A DNA stretch of 64,000 bases from Pseudomonas sp. B21-040. Its GTDB lineage: Bacteria > Pseudomonadota > Gammaproteobacteria > Pseudomonadales > Pseudomonadaceae. The stretch covers positions 6,317,501 through 6,381,500 of the forward strand of contig NZ_CP087176.1 of assembly GCF_024748695.1 (NCBI RefSeq), written 5' to 3'. Shown here one piece after another: positions 46,245 through 55,068 of this stretch. A program made the position numbers and the translations under genes. Positions within the stretch are counted from its first letter, which is position 1. Each line of letters starts with the position of its first letter. The notes under the pieces are model-generated. The model made no database searches, had not been told where the DNA came from, and was given only the letters and a program-made list of their open reading frames with translations.

Positions 46245-47588
46245 TTACAACAGCGGGATCGAGTAGCTGAGGATCAGGCGGTTTTCGTCCTGGGAGCGAG
46301 TGTTCGGCAGGTCGGTGCGCCACATAGCGTTTTTCCAGGCCAGGCCAAGGTTTTTCAGCGGGCCTTCCTGTACGACGTAGGCAACGTTCAAGTCGCGTTC
46401 CCACTCGGAAGCGCCGTTAGCGGCCACGCCGCCTTTGGCGTTAGAGGTGTCGATGTCGTCACCGTGCAGGTAAACCATACCTGCCGTCAGGCCAGGCACG
46501 CCGACCTTGGCGAAGTCGAACGAGTAGCGTGCTTGCCAGGTTTTCTCGCCAGCACGGGCGAATTTCTGGATTTGCGAATCGGTGATGATGTAGGCCGACG
46601 AACCGTCACCCTGGTTCAGCCAAGGGAAGTCGCTGCTGCCGTTGCTGACCTGGTATCCGCCACCGAAGGTATGACCGGCAACGGAGTACAGGAACAGGCC
46701 GCTGTACAGGTTGTTGTCGACCTTGCCTTTACCGCTTGGCGCGTTGTAGTTGCCAGTGCTGTAGTACAGCGGGTCGTGGCCGTTTGCGCCGTCGTCAGAG
46801 CTGTTGAAGTAACGGAAGTCCGACTTCAACACACCCGGGCCGATTGCCCAGTTGTGCAACAGACCCACGAAGTGTTGCTGGTAGAACTCTTCCAGGTTGC
46901 CGTAGTAGTACTGGGCCGTCAGGTCCTTGGTGATTTTGTAGTCACCACCGGCATAGTAGAACTTGTTGCTGTCGCGACCTGTTGCGGCACGGCTGTTTGC
47001 ACCCGCGATCGACATCTGTTGGTTGTTGCTCGAGTTACGACCTTTTACCTGCTCGATCTGGCCACCAATCAGGGTCAGATCCTTGATGTCGTTCGAGGAG
47101 AGTTGGCCACCCTGCCAGGTTTGCGGCAGCAGACGACCATCGTTGGTCACGATGACCGGCAGTTTTGGCTGCAGAGTACCCAGCTTCAGTTCGGTCTGGG
47201 AGATCTTGGCCTTGGCAGTCAGGCCCAGGCTGGAGAAGTCATCAACCGCTTCGCCATTGGACTTGCTTGGGAACACCGTGCCGCCGTAGGAGGTCGCCGT
47301 GGCGCCGTTGGTGCCGCCGCCCGAATCCAGCTTGACGCCCAGCAGGCCGATCGCGTCGATACCGAAGCCGACAGTGCCCTGGGTGTAACCGGAGATGAAG
47401 CGCAGATCAAAACCCTGGCCCCATTCTTCGTTTTTGTTCGGGTTGGCATTGCCGTCACGGAAATCTTGGTTGATGTAGAAGTTACGCAGCCCCAGGGTGG
47501 CCTTGCTGTCTTCGATGAAACCGGCGGCGCCTGCCTGCTGCGCCAAAACCCCAACGGCCACAGCCATGGCCAAGGTGGACTTGTTCAT
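46245..47588 (-). CDS. OprD-family outer-membrane porin (copy 1)
   Basis: A 447-residue 18-strand porin of the OprD family. The signal peptide MNKSTLAMAVAVGVLAQQAGA precedes GFIEDSKATLGLRNFYINQDF, the standard OprD start. Blocks FISGYTQGTVGFGIDAIGLLG, QTWQGGQLSSNDIKDLTLIGGQIEQVKGRNSS and the terminal ILSYSIPLL, ending in an aromatic-poor but typical C-strand. Likely admits small anions or organic acids; its position between lsfA and tauA suggests sulfonates, but this is inference. Its 5' end is nearly identical at DNA level to copy 2. Confidence 0.92.
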   Translation of the reverse strand: MNKSTLAMAVAVGVLAQQAGAAGFIEDSKATLGLRNFYINQDFRDGNANPNKNEEWGQGFDLRFISGYTQGTVGFGIDAIGLLGVKLDSGGGTNGATATSYGGTVFPSKSNGEAVDDFSSLGLTAKAKISQTELKLGTLQPKLPVIVTNDGRLLPQTWQGGQLSSNDIKDLTLIGGQIEQVKGRNSSNNQQMSIAGANSRAATGRDSNKFYYAGGDYKITKDLTAQYYYGNLEEFYQQHFVGLLHNWAIGPGVLKSDFRYFNSSDDGANGHDPLYYSTGNYNAPSGKGKVDNNLYSGLFLYSVAGHTFGGGYQVSNGSSDFPWLNQGDGSSAYIITDSQIQKFARAGEKTWQARYSFDFAKVGVPGLTAGMVYLHGDDIDTSNAKGGVAANGASEWERDLNVAYVVQEGPLKNLGLAWKNAMWRTDLPNTRSQDENRLILSYSIPLL

Positions 47589-47742
47589 TGTTTCGCTCCT
47601 CTCATTTTTTAATTCTTGTGTTCCTGGCCCTGAGTCGATCGCCCTGGGTCCAGAAAGCGCAATTTTTTGCCGAAGCTTCTAGCCCGGTCGTTTTGGCCGC
47701 GCAGGATACAACGTCATAAAGCTAAAAAGAATTTCATCTTTA

Positions 47743-47765
47743 TTTCTCATAGCTTCATGGAATAT
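47743..47765. promoter_or_regulatory. Operator-like element TTTCTCATA-N7-GGAAT upstream of oprD copy 1
   Basis: TTTCTCATA-gcttcat-GGAATAT lies 155-177 bp upstream of the porin start. The same bipartite sequence with the same spacing occurs at 49605-49625 upstream of tauA and oprD copy 2. Shared spacing in two separate intergenic regions suggests a common regulator; a CysB/SftR-type factor is guessed from the gene content. Confidence 0.6.
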
Positions 47766-47952
47766 GCCTGGACAGCACAGAGTCGAGGTATCGGCTAAAA
47801 AGCCGAATCCTTAACCTGTTTGATTAACGGGGGAACATTGCTCGCTCCGAAACTCGTAACGAGTGCCGGACGGGCCTACTTTAGGTGAGCACAGTAAAAA
47901 CTAAAAAGAATAAAAAATAATTGACTGCGGTCATTTTGGAATATGAGAAAGC

Positions 47953-47988
47953 AAAAAAAAGCCTCGCCGGTAAGGGCGAGGCTTTTTT
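47953..47988 (-). terminator. Rho-independent terminator after oprD copy 2
   Basis: Minus strand: AAAAAAGCCTCGCCCTTACCGGCGAGGCTTTTTTTT type hairpin, stem GCCTCGCC/GGCGAGGC with loop GTAAG-like and an eight-T tract (plus-strand A8 at 47953-47960). About 60 bp beyond the porin stop. Confidence 0.9.
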
Positions 47989-48047
47989 GTTTGCCTTGTC
48001 TCGTCCTGAATAAGGTTTACACCTGATTCAGGAAACCAGACGGCCTG

Positions 48048-49403
48048 TTACAAGAAGCTGTAGGTGTAGTTGAAGATCAGACGGGTCTGGTCTTGATCAA
48101 GGGTGCTGGTGTTGCCACGGTAGGTACCGTGACGCAGCGTCGTACCAAACCCTTTCAGTGCACCCGTTTGAATCACGTAGTCCACACGTGCGTCGGTCTC
48201 GTGCTCACTCAGGTCTTTACCAGTACCGTTGGTTGCCTTGATGTCCTGGCCATTCAAGTAAGAAATCGAAGCTTTCAAACCTGGGACGCCCAGGGAGGCG
48301 AAGTCATAGGAGTACTGACCGAACGTGGTGTTTTCACCGGCACGGATGAAGCTGCCCACTGTGGCATCGGTAAACGAGTAGAAGCTGGCGCCGCCAGCAC
48401 CTTCTTGACGACCTTTGTCATCGATAAGGTTGCCTTGGTTCAGGAAAACAAAGCCGCCGTCATCGTTGACGCGCTGGTGACCCAGCAGGAATGCGTTGCC
48501 ACCCAGGGTGTAGGTGAACATACCGCTCCAGGTCTTGTTATCGACCTCGCCCGGAGTCTTGGCGAATCCGTTGTTGTTGTTGAAGCGGTAGCCGACGTCG
48601 CCGTTCTTGCCATCAGAGCTGCTGTCGAAGTAGCGGAAATCCGACTTGAACGACTGCTTGGCATCGATCGTCCAGACGTGCACCAAGCCCAGGAAGTCCT
48701 GTTTGTAGTAATCCTGCAGATTCGCATGGTAGTACTGCAGGGTCAGGTCTTTGGTTACTTTCCAGTCAGCACCGGCGTAACGGAACTGGTTGCTGTCCTG
48801 AGTACCGCCCGCCACTGCCATGCCGGTGCTGTTGGAGGAGGCGCGGCCCGACGCGTGCTCCAGCTGACCCAGGTTGATGGTTACGTTGTCGATTTCCTTC
48901 GAGGAGATCGTGCCACCTTCAAAGGTTTGTGGCAGCAAACGGCTGTCGTTCGCGATCAGGATCGGCAGGTTGGGTGCCAGAGCGCCACCCAGGTGGGCTT
49001 CGGTCTTCGAGAAGCGCGCCTTGACGTTGCCATCCAGACGGCTCCACTCGTCGGCCGAATGATCGCCATCGCTAGGGAAGAACGAGTTAGCGTTACCCGT
49101 CGGGTGATGCCCCTTGCCGCCGTCCAGGTGGATACCCACCAGAGCCTGGGCGTCGATACCAAAACCTACGGTACCTTGGGTGAAACCGGACAGGTAATCG
49201 AACTTGAGACCTTCAGCGGTTTCTCGCTGACGGTTAGCAGCAAGCTTGTTATTTGGAGCGTTCAGATGTGAACGTATATCGGCGTCGTAGTACATGGTCC
49301 GCGAACTAACGGAAGCCTTGCTGTCTTCCAGGAAACCGGCGGCGCCTGCCTGCTGCGCCAAAACCCCTACGGCCACGGCCAGGGCCAAGGTGGACTTGTT
49401 CAT
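48048..49403 (-). CDS. OprD-family outer-membrane porin (copy 2)
   Basis: A 451-residue OprD-type porin. Signal peptide as in copy 1 (MNKSTLALAVAVGVLAQQAGA), then GFLEDSKASVSSRTMYYDAD, FDYLSGFTQGTVGFGIDAQALVG, QTFEGGTISSKEIDNVTINLGQLEHASGRASS and a terminal FNYTYSFL ending in an aromatic-rich C-strand. The two porins are paralogous across the whole length with the same gene orientation. Divergent from tauA, with which it shares an upstream inverted-repeat region; a role in sulfonate or sulfate-ester entry is plausible but unproven. Confidence 0.92.
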   Translation of the reverse strand: MNKSTLALAVAVGVLAQQAGAAGFLEDSKASVSSRTMYYDADIRSHLNAPNNKLAANRQRETAEGLKFDYLSGFTQGTVGFGIDAQALVGIHLDGGKGHHPTGNANSFFPSDGDHSADEWSRLDGNVKARFSKTEAHLGGALAPNLPILIANDSRLLPQTFEGGTISSKEIDNVTINLGQLEHASGRASSNSTGMAVAGGTQDSNQFRYAGADWKVTKDLTLQYYHANLQDYYKQDFLGLVHVWTIDAKQSFKSDFRYFDSSSDGKNGDVGYRFNNNNGFAKTPGEVDNKTWSGMFTYTLGGNAFLLGHQRVNDDGGFVFLNQGNLIDDKGRQEGAGGASFYSFTDATVGSFIRAGENTTFGQYSYDFASLGVPGLKASISYLNGQDIKATNGTGKDLSEHETDARVDYVIQTGALKGFGTTLRHGTYRGNTSTLDQDQTRLIFNYTYSFL

Positions 49404-49604
49404 TGTAAAACTCCTCTCGTTTCTAATTCTTGTGTTCCTGGCCCCGGTTCTTTGCCCGGGATCCTAAGATGCGCGATTAGCGCCAGACCGTGACCCACAA
49501 GTCAATCGTAACTATATGTGTCTACGACCATGGTCTAATCCCCCGTTTTTTGGTCCATGCAGGTCATGAGTTCGTCATAAACCTGAAAAGAACTACCTGA
49601 GCCT

Positions 49605-49693
49605 TTTCTCATACCGTTTAGGAATTAAGCTCTAGATGACTGATAAATCCCGGAATAGAGCCACCCACTCATAAGCTAATTCCTAAATGGTAT
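49605..49693. promoter_or_regulatory. Inverted-repeat operator pair between oprD copy 2 and tauA
   Basis: Left arm 49611-49631 (ATACCGTTTAGGAATTAAGCT) and right arm 49674-49693 (AGCTAATTCCTAAATGGTAT) are inverted copies with a single mismatch and a one-base slip, 42 bp apart. The left arm is part of TTTCTCATA-N7-GGAAT, seen also at 47743. A third GGAATA lies at 49652. Located 73-160 bp before tauA and 200-290 bp before the porin, fitting a divergent control region. Direct sequence observation; regulator inferred. Confidence 0.65.
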
Positions 49694-49765
49694 TTATTAG
49701 CCGTTTTTTAGATCGTTTAGCGTTTGAAGCAATTCGGAAACAAACCCCCACCGAAAGGCGACGCC

Positions 49766-50755
49766 ATGACGACCAAACGCGCACTATCCGGCTCAATTGT
49801 TACAGTTTGTGTATCGATGCTGTTTTCTCTTTCCACTCAGGCGGCCAACCTGACTGTTGGGTATCAAACCGGTATCGACCCCAGCAAAGTCCCCCAGGCC
49901 GATGGTCTGTACGAGCAAGCCATCGGCCAGAAAATCGACTGGCGCCGATTCAACAGCGGCCCCGAAGTGGTAACCGCCATCGCCTCCGGTGACGTGCAGA
50001 TCGGCAACCTCGGCTCCAGCCCTTTGGCCGCAGCCGCCTCGCGCAACCTGCCGATTGTGGCGTTCATCGTGTCCGCCCAGATCAATGCGGCTGAAGCCCT
50101 CGTGGTGCGCAACGGCAGCGGCATCGAGAAACCACAAGATCTGATCGGCAAGACCATCGCCACACCGTTCGTTTCAACCTCTCACTACAGCTTGCTTGGC
50201 GCACTCAAGCACTGGGGCCTGGACGCCTCGAAAGTCAAAGTGGTCAATTTGCAGCCAGCGGAAATCGCGGCGGCGTGGAAGCGTGGTGATATTGATGGTG
50301 CGTTTGTCTGGTCCCCGGCGCTGGGGGAAATTCGCAAGACTGGCAAGACGCTGACCGATGCCGCGCAGGTCGGTCAGTGGGGGGCGCCGACCTTTGAGGT
50401 CTGGGTCGCGCGTAAGGATTACGCCGAGAAACACCCTGAGGTGGTGGCCAAATTTGCCAAAGTCACCCTGGATTCGTTCGCCGATTACGCCGCACATAAA
50501 GACAGCTGGACAGCTGACTCGGTGCCCGTGCAGAAAATCGCCAAACTGACCGGTGCCAACGCTGCCGATGTACCGGAGTTGCTGGCCGGCTCTGCATTCC
50601 CGGATGCCAAGGCCCAGCAGACCACCGCGCTACTGGAGGGCGGTACGGCCAAGGCGATTGGCGAAACGGCAAAGTTCTTGAAGGAGCAAGGGAAGGTTGA
50701 AACGGTGCTGCCGGATTATTCGGCGTATGTCAGTGCGAAGTTTGTGGCGCAGTAA
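49766..50755 (+). CDS. tauA: Taurine/sulfonate-binding periplasmic protein (TauA-like)
   Basis: A 329-residue binding protein. ATG at 49766 follows AAAGGCG. Signal peptide ends near STQA/ANLTVGYQTGIDPSKVPQ. The blocks GYQTGIDPSKVPQADGLYEQAIGQKIDWRRFNSGPEVV, GSSPLAAAASRNLPIVAF and KTIATPFVSTSHYSLLGALKHWGL are those of TauA. No tauB, tauC or tauD follows: the next gene (argA) is convergent. It could feed another importer (for example SsuBC) or be a remnant of a once complete tau locus. Confidence 0.9.
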   Translation: MTTKRALSGSIVTVCVSMLFSLSTQAANLTVGYQTGIDPSKVPQADGLYEQAIGQKIDWRRFNSGPEVVTAIASGDVQIGNLGSSPLAAAASRNLPIVAFIVSAQINAAEALVVRNGSGIEKPQDLIGKTIATPFVSTSHYSLLGALKHWGLDASKVKVVNLQPAEIAAAWKRGDIDGAFVWSPALGEIRKTGKTLTDAAQVGQWGAPTFEVWVARKDYAEKHPEVVAKFAKVTLDSFADYAAHKDSWTADSVPVQKIAKLTGANAADVPELLAGSAFPDAKAQQTTALLEGGTAKAIGETAKFLKEQGKVETVLPDYSAYVSAKFVAQ

Positions 50756-50757
50756 CG

Positions 50758-50788
50758 GATCGTTCCCACGCTCTGCGTGGGAACGTTC
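50758..50788. repeat. Short palindrome TTCCCACGC/GCGTGGGAA
   Basis: GATCGTTCCCACGC TCT GCGTGGGAACGTTC, near-identical to the element at 27257. It sits between convergent tauA and argA, where the tau operon would normally continue. Confidence 0.8.
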
Positions 50789-50793
50789 ATGAA

Positions 50794-52092
50794 TTACAGG
50801 GTCTTTTCGAAGATCTTCGAATTACGCTGATAGTTGTACAGCGACGCCCGCGCCGATGGCAGGCGCTCGACGCTGCTCGGCACAAACCCGCGCTCGCGGA
50901 ACCAGTGAGCAGTCCGGGTGGTGAGCACGAACAACGTTTTCAAGCCCTGAGCCCGTGCGCGGGTTTCAATGCGCTCCAGCAGTTCATCCCCGCGACCGCC
51001 ATGGCGATATTCCGGGTTCACTGCCAGACACGCCAGCTCCCCGGCGTCCGAATCAGCAATCTGGTACAGCGCCGCACAGGCGATGATCATCCCTTCGCGT
51101 TCAACCACGCTGAATTGCTCGATCTCACGCTCCAGCACCTCACGGGAACGACGCACCAGAATCCCCTGCTCTTCCAGCGGGCTGATCAGATCCAGCAAAC
51201 CGCCGACGTCTTCGATCGCGGCTTCACGCACCACCTCGAATTGCTCCTGCGCCACCAGCGTACCGCCACCGTCGCGGGTGAACAGCTCGGTCAGCAACGC
51301 ACCGTCTTCGGCGTAGCTGACGATGTGGCTGCGCGCGACGCCGCCCCGGCACGCTTCAGCGGCCGCATCCAACAGCTCGGCCTGATAGTTGCTGCCCAAT
51401 CGCTGTAGATGCGCCGGCACTTGTTGCGGACGCAATTCGCGCACCAGTCGACCGTTTTCATCGATCAAACCCAGGTCCGCGCCGAACAGCAGCAGCTTGT
51501 CCGCGCCCAGGTCGATGGCCGCGCGCGTAGCGACGTCCTCGCAGGCGAGGTTGAAGATTTCACCGGTCGGCGAGTAGCCCAAAGGAGACAGCAGCACGAT
51601 GGAGCGCTCGTCCAGCAGGCGGTTGATACCTTTGCGGTCGACCCGGCGCACTTCGCCGGTGTGGTGATAATCAACGCCTTCCAGCACACCAATCGGCCGC
51701 GCGGTGACCAGGTTGCCGCTGGCCACCCGCAGGCGCGAGCCCTGCATCGGCGACGAGGCCATGTCCATGGACAGGCGCGCTTCAATGGCGATACGCAACT
51801 GGCCGACCGCATCGATCACGCACTCCAGCGTCGCGGCATCGGTGATGCGCATGCCGTGGTGGTAATGCGGGGTCAGCCCACGCGCGGCGAGGCGGGTTTC
51901 AATTTGCGGACGGGAACCATGAACCAGCACCAGTCGCACCCCCAGGCTGTGCAACAGCACCAGGTCGTGGACGATATTGCCGAAGTTCGGATGCTCCACC
52001 CCATCGCCTGGGAGCATGACGACGAACGTGCAATCGCGGTGGGCATTGATGTAAGGCGAAGCGTGACGAAGCCAATTAACGTAGTCGGGCAT
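50794..52092 (-). CDS. argA: N-acetylglutamate synthase
   Basis: Two-domain N-acetylglutamate synthase (arginine synthesis, first step; N-terminal amino-acid-kinase-like domain plus C-terminal GNAT). AAK part: VMLPGDGVEHPNFGNIVHD, VLVHGSRPQIETRL, GVDYHHTGEVRRVD. GNAT part: LACLAVNPEYRHGGRGDELLERIE (acetyl-CoA loop). The kinase domain lacks catalysis and binds arginine for feedback inhibition. Starting at MPDYVNWLRHASPYINAH gives 432 residues, the usual length; the frame opens 19 codons upstream through a hydrophobic stretch that is not conserved. Confidence 0.96.
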   Translation of the reverse strand: MPDYVNWLRHASPYINAHRDCTFVVMLPGDGVEHPNFGNIVHDLVLLHSLGVRLVLVHGSRPQIETRLAARGLTPHYHHGMRITDAATLECVIDAVGQLRIAIEARLSMDMASSPMQGSRLRVASGNLVTARPIGVLEGVDYHHTGEVRRVDRKGINRLLDERSIVLLSPLGYSPTGEIFNLACEDVATRAAIDLGADKLLLFGADLGLIDENGRLVRELRPQQVPAHLQRLGSNYQAELLDAAAEACRGGVARSHIVSYAEDGALLTELFTRDGGGTLVAQEQFEVVREAAIEDVGGLLDLISPLEEQGILVRRSREVLEREIEQFSVVEREGMIIACAALYQIADSDAGELACLAVNPEYRHGGRGDELLERIETRARAQGLKTLFVLTTRTAHWFRERGFVPSSVERLPSARASLYNYQRNSKIFEKTL

Positions 52093-52260
52093 GAACCTGG
52101 GCCTGTAATAAATAGCAGCCAAAAAAAGGGCGAAACAAAAAATGCACAACGGGCTGATGGTTATCGTCGGAACAGGCTTGGCGACACGCGCGCTCTCCTC
52201 ATGAATACGGGTTGGGACACTGGCAATTTATACGTCAAAACACAGAACCTGTGGGAGCGC

Positions 52261-53421
52261 TCAACCGGCTGGCATTGGGGCTGTCAGGCAGTAATGTTGA
52301 ATCAACTGACGTAATAGATGCACCGTAGGCTGCAAACGTGACATTTCAAGGTATTCCCCCGGCTGGTGCGCGCAGGCGATATCACCCGGGCCGAGCACCA
52401 GTGTTTCGCAGCCAAGGCGCTGAAGATAAGGCGCTTCGGTGCCGAACGCCACTGCTTCGGCAACATGACCGGTGAGCTTTTCAGCGACGCGCACCAGTTC
52501 CGAGTCTTCGGCTTGTTCGAAGGGCGGCACCTCGGGGAACAGCGGCGCGTAATCGATCTTCACCTGATGGCGTTCGGCAACCGGTTGGAGGCGCTGCAAA
52601 ATCTCCGCGCGCAGCGCCTTGGGGTCCATGCCCGGCAATGGCCGCAGATCGAACTCCAATGAGCATTGCCCGCAAATGCGGTTGGGGTTGTCGCCGCCAT
52701 GAATACAGCCGAAATTCAGTGTCGGCGTCGGTACGCCGAACTGCGGGTTACGAAACTCTCGTTGCCATAACAGGCGCAATCCCCGCAGTTCGCCAATCGC
52801 ATCGTGCATCGCTTCAAGGGCGCTGTGGCCCAGGCGTGGATCAGAGGAATGGCCGCTCTGACCGAGGATGTCGATGCGTTCCATCATGATGCCTTTGTGC
52901 ATGCGGATCGGCTTCAGGCCGGTCGGCTCGCCGATGACCGCAGCCCGGCCCAACGGGCGACCGGCCTGGGCCAGGGCGCGGGCACCGGACATCGAGCTTT
53001 CTTCGTCGCAGGTGGCGAGGATCATCAGCGGTTGTTTGAACGGCTGGTCGAGCAATGGCAGAACGGCTTCGATGGCCAGGGCAAAAAAGCCTTTCATGTC
53101 GCAGCTGCCCAGGCCCACCCAACGGCCGTCCACTTCGGTCAGTTTCAACGGGTCGGTTTGCCACAACGCGCCATCGAACGGCACAGTGTCGCTGTGACCG
53201 GCCAGCACCAGACCGCCTGGGCCGGAACCATAACTGGCCAGCAGATTGAACTTGCCGGGGCTGACCTGCTGGATGTCACAGGCAAAACCCAAATCACCCA
53301 GCCACGTCGCCAGCAATTCGATCACCGGACGGTTGGTTTGATCCAGGCTCGGTTGGGTGCAGCTGACGGAGGGTGCAGCGATCAGCGCAGCGAACTGATC
53401 TTTCATGGACGGCAAAGGCAT
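52261..53421 (-). CDS. argE: N-acetylornithine deacetylase
   Basis: A 386-residue M20-family metallohydrolase. Blocks VLAGHSDTVPFDG (first zinc ligand His/Asp), GLGSCDMKGFFALAIEAV, LATCDEESSMSGARALA (general-base Glu) and LGPGDIACAHQPGEYLE (C-terminal His). Start at 53421 (MPLPSMKDQFAALI) follows GGGAG; the frame is open a further 248 codons but over the next gene. Releases ornithine in arginine synthesis. It lies 168 bp upstream of argA on the same strand. Confidence 0.94.
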   Translation of the reverse strand: MPLPSMKDQFAALIAAPSVSCTQPSLDQTNRPVIELLATWLGDLGFACDIQQVSPGKFNLLASYGSGPGGLVLAGHSDTVPFDGALWQTDPLKLTEVDGRWVGLGSCDMKGFFALAIEAVLPLLDQPFKQPLMILATCDEESSMSGARALAQAGRPLGRAAVIGEPTGLKPIRMHKGIMMERIDILGQSGHSSDPRLGHSALEAMHDAIGELRGLRLLWQREFRNPQFGVPTPTLNFGCIHGGDNPNRICGQCSLEFDLRPLPGMDPKALRAEILQRLQPVAERHQVKIDYAPLFPEVPPFEQAEDSELVRVAEKLTGHVAEAVAFGTEAPYLQRLGCETLVLGPGDIACAHQPGEYLEMSRLQPTVHLLRQLIQHYCLTAPMPAG

Positions 53422-53578
53422 CGCTGACTCCCAACTCCCGAAGTGAAGTCCATCATAGAACCATCCGGTGACAGGAATAAACCGTCGCGGCGCGTACCCG
53501 CTGCGAGTCCTGTACACTGCACGACCTTGGCAGCCACACATTCCCCCGGCTGCGCTCCCGATCCTGGATTTTCCGGCC

Positions 53579-54946
53579 ATGCAGAAAGAAACCGAAATCA
53601 AACTCCGCGTCAGCCGCGAAACCCTCGCTGCCCTGCGCGAGCACCCGCTCCTGAAAAAACGCAACAAAAGTGGCTGGGAACGCCGTGAGTTGATGAACCA
53701 GTACTTCGACACGCCAGAGCGCGACCTGGCCCGCGCCAAGGTTGCCCTGCGCCTGCGCCGCGACGGCGAGGAAGTGATCCAGACGCTCAAGACCCGTGGC
53801 CAGAGCGTCGCCGGTCTGTCCGAGCGCAATGAATACGACTGGAACCTGCCCAAAGCCAAGCTCGACCTGAAGAAACTCGACGGCGAATGCTGGCCCGAGG
53901 AACTGGCCGAGCTGGACAAGAAAACCCTCAAGCCGATCTTCACTACCGATTTCGTTCGCGAACGCGCTGAAATCGCCTGGGGCCGTGGCAAGACCAAAGT
54001 GGTCATCGAAGCCGCGCTGGACTTTGGCCATGTGATCGTCGGCAAGCAGAAAGAAGAAATCTGCGAGCTGGAACTCGAACTGCGTGAAGGCGAGCCGGCC
54101 GCGCTGCTGGAACTGGCCGCCGAACTGGCCGAGAAACTGGCGCTGATGCCGTGCGACATCAGCAAGGCCGAACGCGGCTATCGCCTGTACGACGCCAACA
54201 GCTATTCGTTGAGCTTGCCGGCGCCGCAGATCACCGCCGAAACCCTGCTGGACGATGCCTTCGCCGCATTGAGCTGGCATTTGCTGGGCAGCAGCCAGCG
54301 TCTGGCCGAGCAATATCGCTTCAACGGCCACTGGCGTCTGTTGCAGGACTGGGTTGAAAACCTCGCCGAACTGCGCGCATTGCTCAGCAGCCTGGGCCAG
54401 GCCGCGCCACGTCAATCGACCCACGATCTGCGCCTTGCGCTGGATGCGTTGCTGGAAGACTGGCGTCCGCTGGTACAAGCCGGTCTGGACGACGAAGACG
54501 TGCGCAAAGCGGCACCGGAGCAGTTCCTGGAAGAACTCGAAGACCCGCGCTGGGGCCTGTTCTCGCTGAACACCTCGCGCTGGTTGCTGGCCCGTACCTG
54601 GGCAGCCGATCGCAACGTGCGTGGCAATCGCCAGGGCGCCGCGCAACTGGGCAGTTGGTTGCCTCGCCTGCTGGGTGAAGAAGCGACCTCCCTGCAATTG
54701 CAGCGTTACCAGCAACAGCCGGAAGATCTGGCCGAGCAATTGCCGCGCATCGAGCGTATCCAGTCCTGGTTGCACCATGCCCGTCACGTGCTGGACATCC
54801 CGGAAATGGATCGCCTGTACGGTGAATTGAAGCAGCTTGCCCTGCTAGCTAACGAGCCGATCACCGATGAATCGCTGGATGCGCGCAAGCAGCAGGCGAT
54901 TGCGGTTTATCAGAATCGTGCCTGGAAAATGCTGCTGCGTATGTAA
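53579..54946 (+). CDS. Inorganic triphosphatase, CYTH-CHAD protein
   Basis: A 455-residue two-domain protein. N-terminal CYTH (about 1-205) starts MQKETEIKLRV with the ExExK signature and has KVALRLRRDGEEVIQTLKTRG and ELELELREGEP; the C-terminal CHAD domain (about 215-450) is helical with repeated conserved His/Lys/Arg (RQSTHDLRLALDALLED, LHHARHVLDIPEMDRLY). YgiF-like enzymes hydrolyse inorganic triphosphate; CHAD binds polyphosphate. Ribosome site is weak; ATG at 53579 matches the family start. Divergent from argE. Confidence 0.93.
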   Translation: MQKETEIKLRVSRETLAALREHPLLKKRNKSGWERRELMNQYFDTPERDLARAKVALRLRRDGEEVIQTLKTRGQSVAGLSERNEYDWNLPKAKLDLKKLDGECWPEELAELDKKTLKPIFTTDFVRERAEIAWGRGKTKVVIEAALDFGHVIVGKQKEEICELELELREGEPAALLELAAELAEKLALMPCDISKAERGYRLYDANSYSLSLPAPQITAETLLDDAFAALSWHLLGSSQRLAEQYRFNGHWRLLQDWVENLAELRALLSSLGQAAPRQSTHDLRLALDALLEDWRPLVQAGLDDEDVRKAAPEQFLEELEDPRWGLFSLNTSRWLLARTWAADRNVRGNRQGAAQLGSWLPRLLGEEATSLQLQRYQQQPEDLAEQLPRIERIQSWLHHARHVLDIPEMDRLYGELKQLALLANEPITDESLDARKQQAIAVYQNRAWKMLLRM

Positions 54947-54952
54947 TACCGC

Positions 54953-55043
54953 CATCGCGGGCAAGCCTCGCTCCTACAGGTTTTGTGTCAAACCCAATTG
55001 GGAGACCGACTCGAATTCTGTAGGAGCAAGGCTGCCCGCGATG
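54953..55043. repeat. REP-type inverted repeat
   Basis: Arms CATCGCGGGCAAGCCTCGCTC... and ...AGGAGCAAGGCTGCCCGCGATG in opposite orientations; the arms differ by a couple of single-base gaps. Between the CYTH-CHAD gene and the convergent Lrp-type regulator gene. Confidence 0.8.
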
Positions 55044-55068
55044 AGGCCCGCCGGTTCACCTCAAAACC

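Noticed and set aside
46203..47612. 469-residue plus-strand frame opposite the first porin
   Set aside because: Mirror of OprD coding strand; starts inside a terminator.
47935..47962. GGAATATGAGAAAG as another operator copy
   Set aside because: Has GGAAT and ATGAGAAA but overlapping and in a different order and spacing; it merges with the porin terminator, so not counted.
50794..52149. argA starting at 52149
   Set aside because: TTG codon with a hydrophobic non-conserved extension; 52092 gives the standard 432-residue enzyme.
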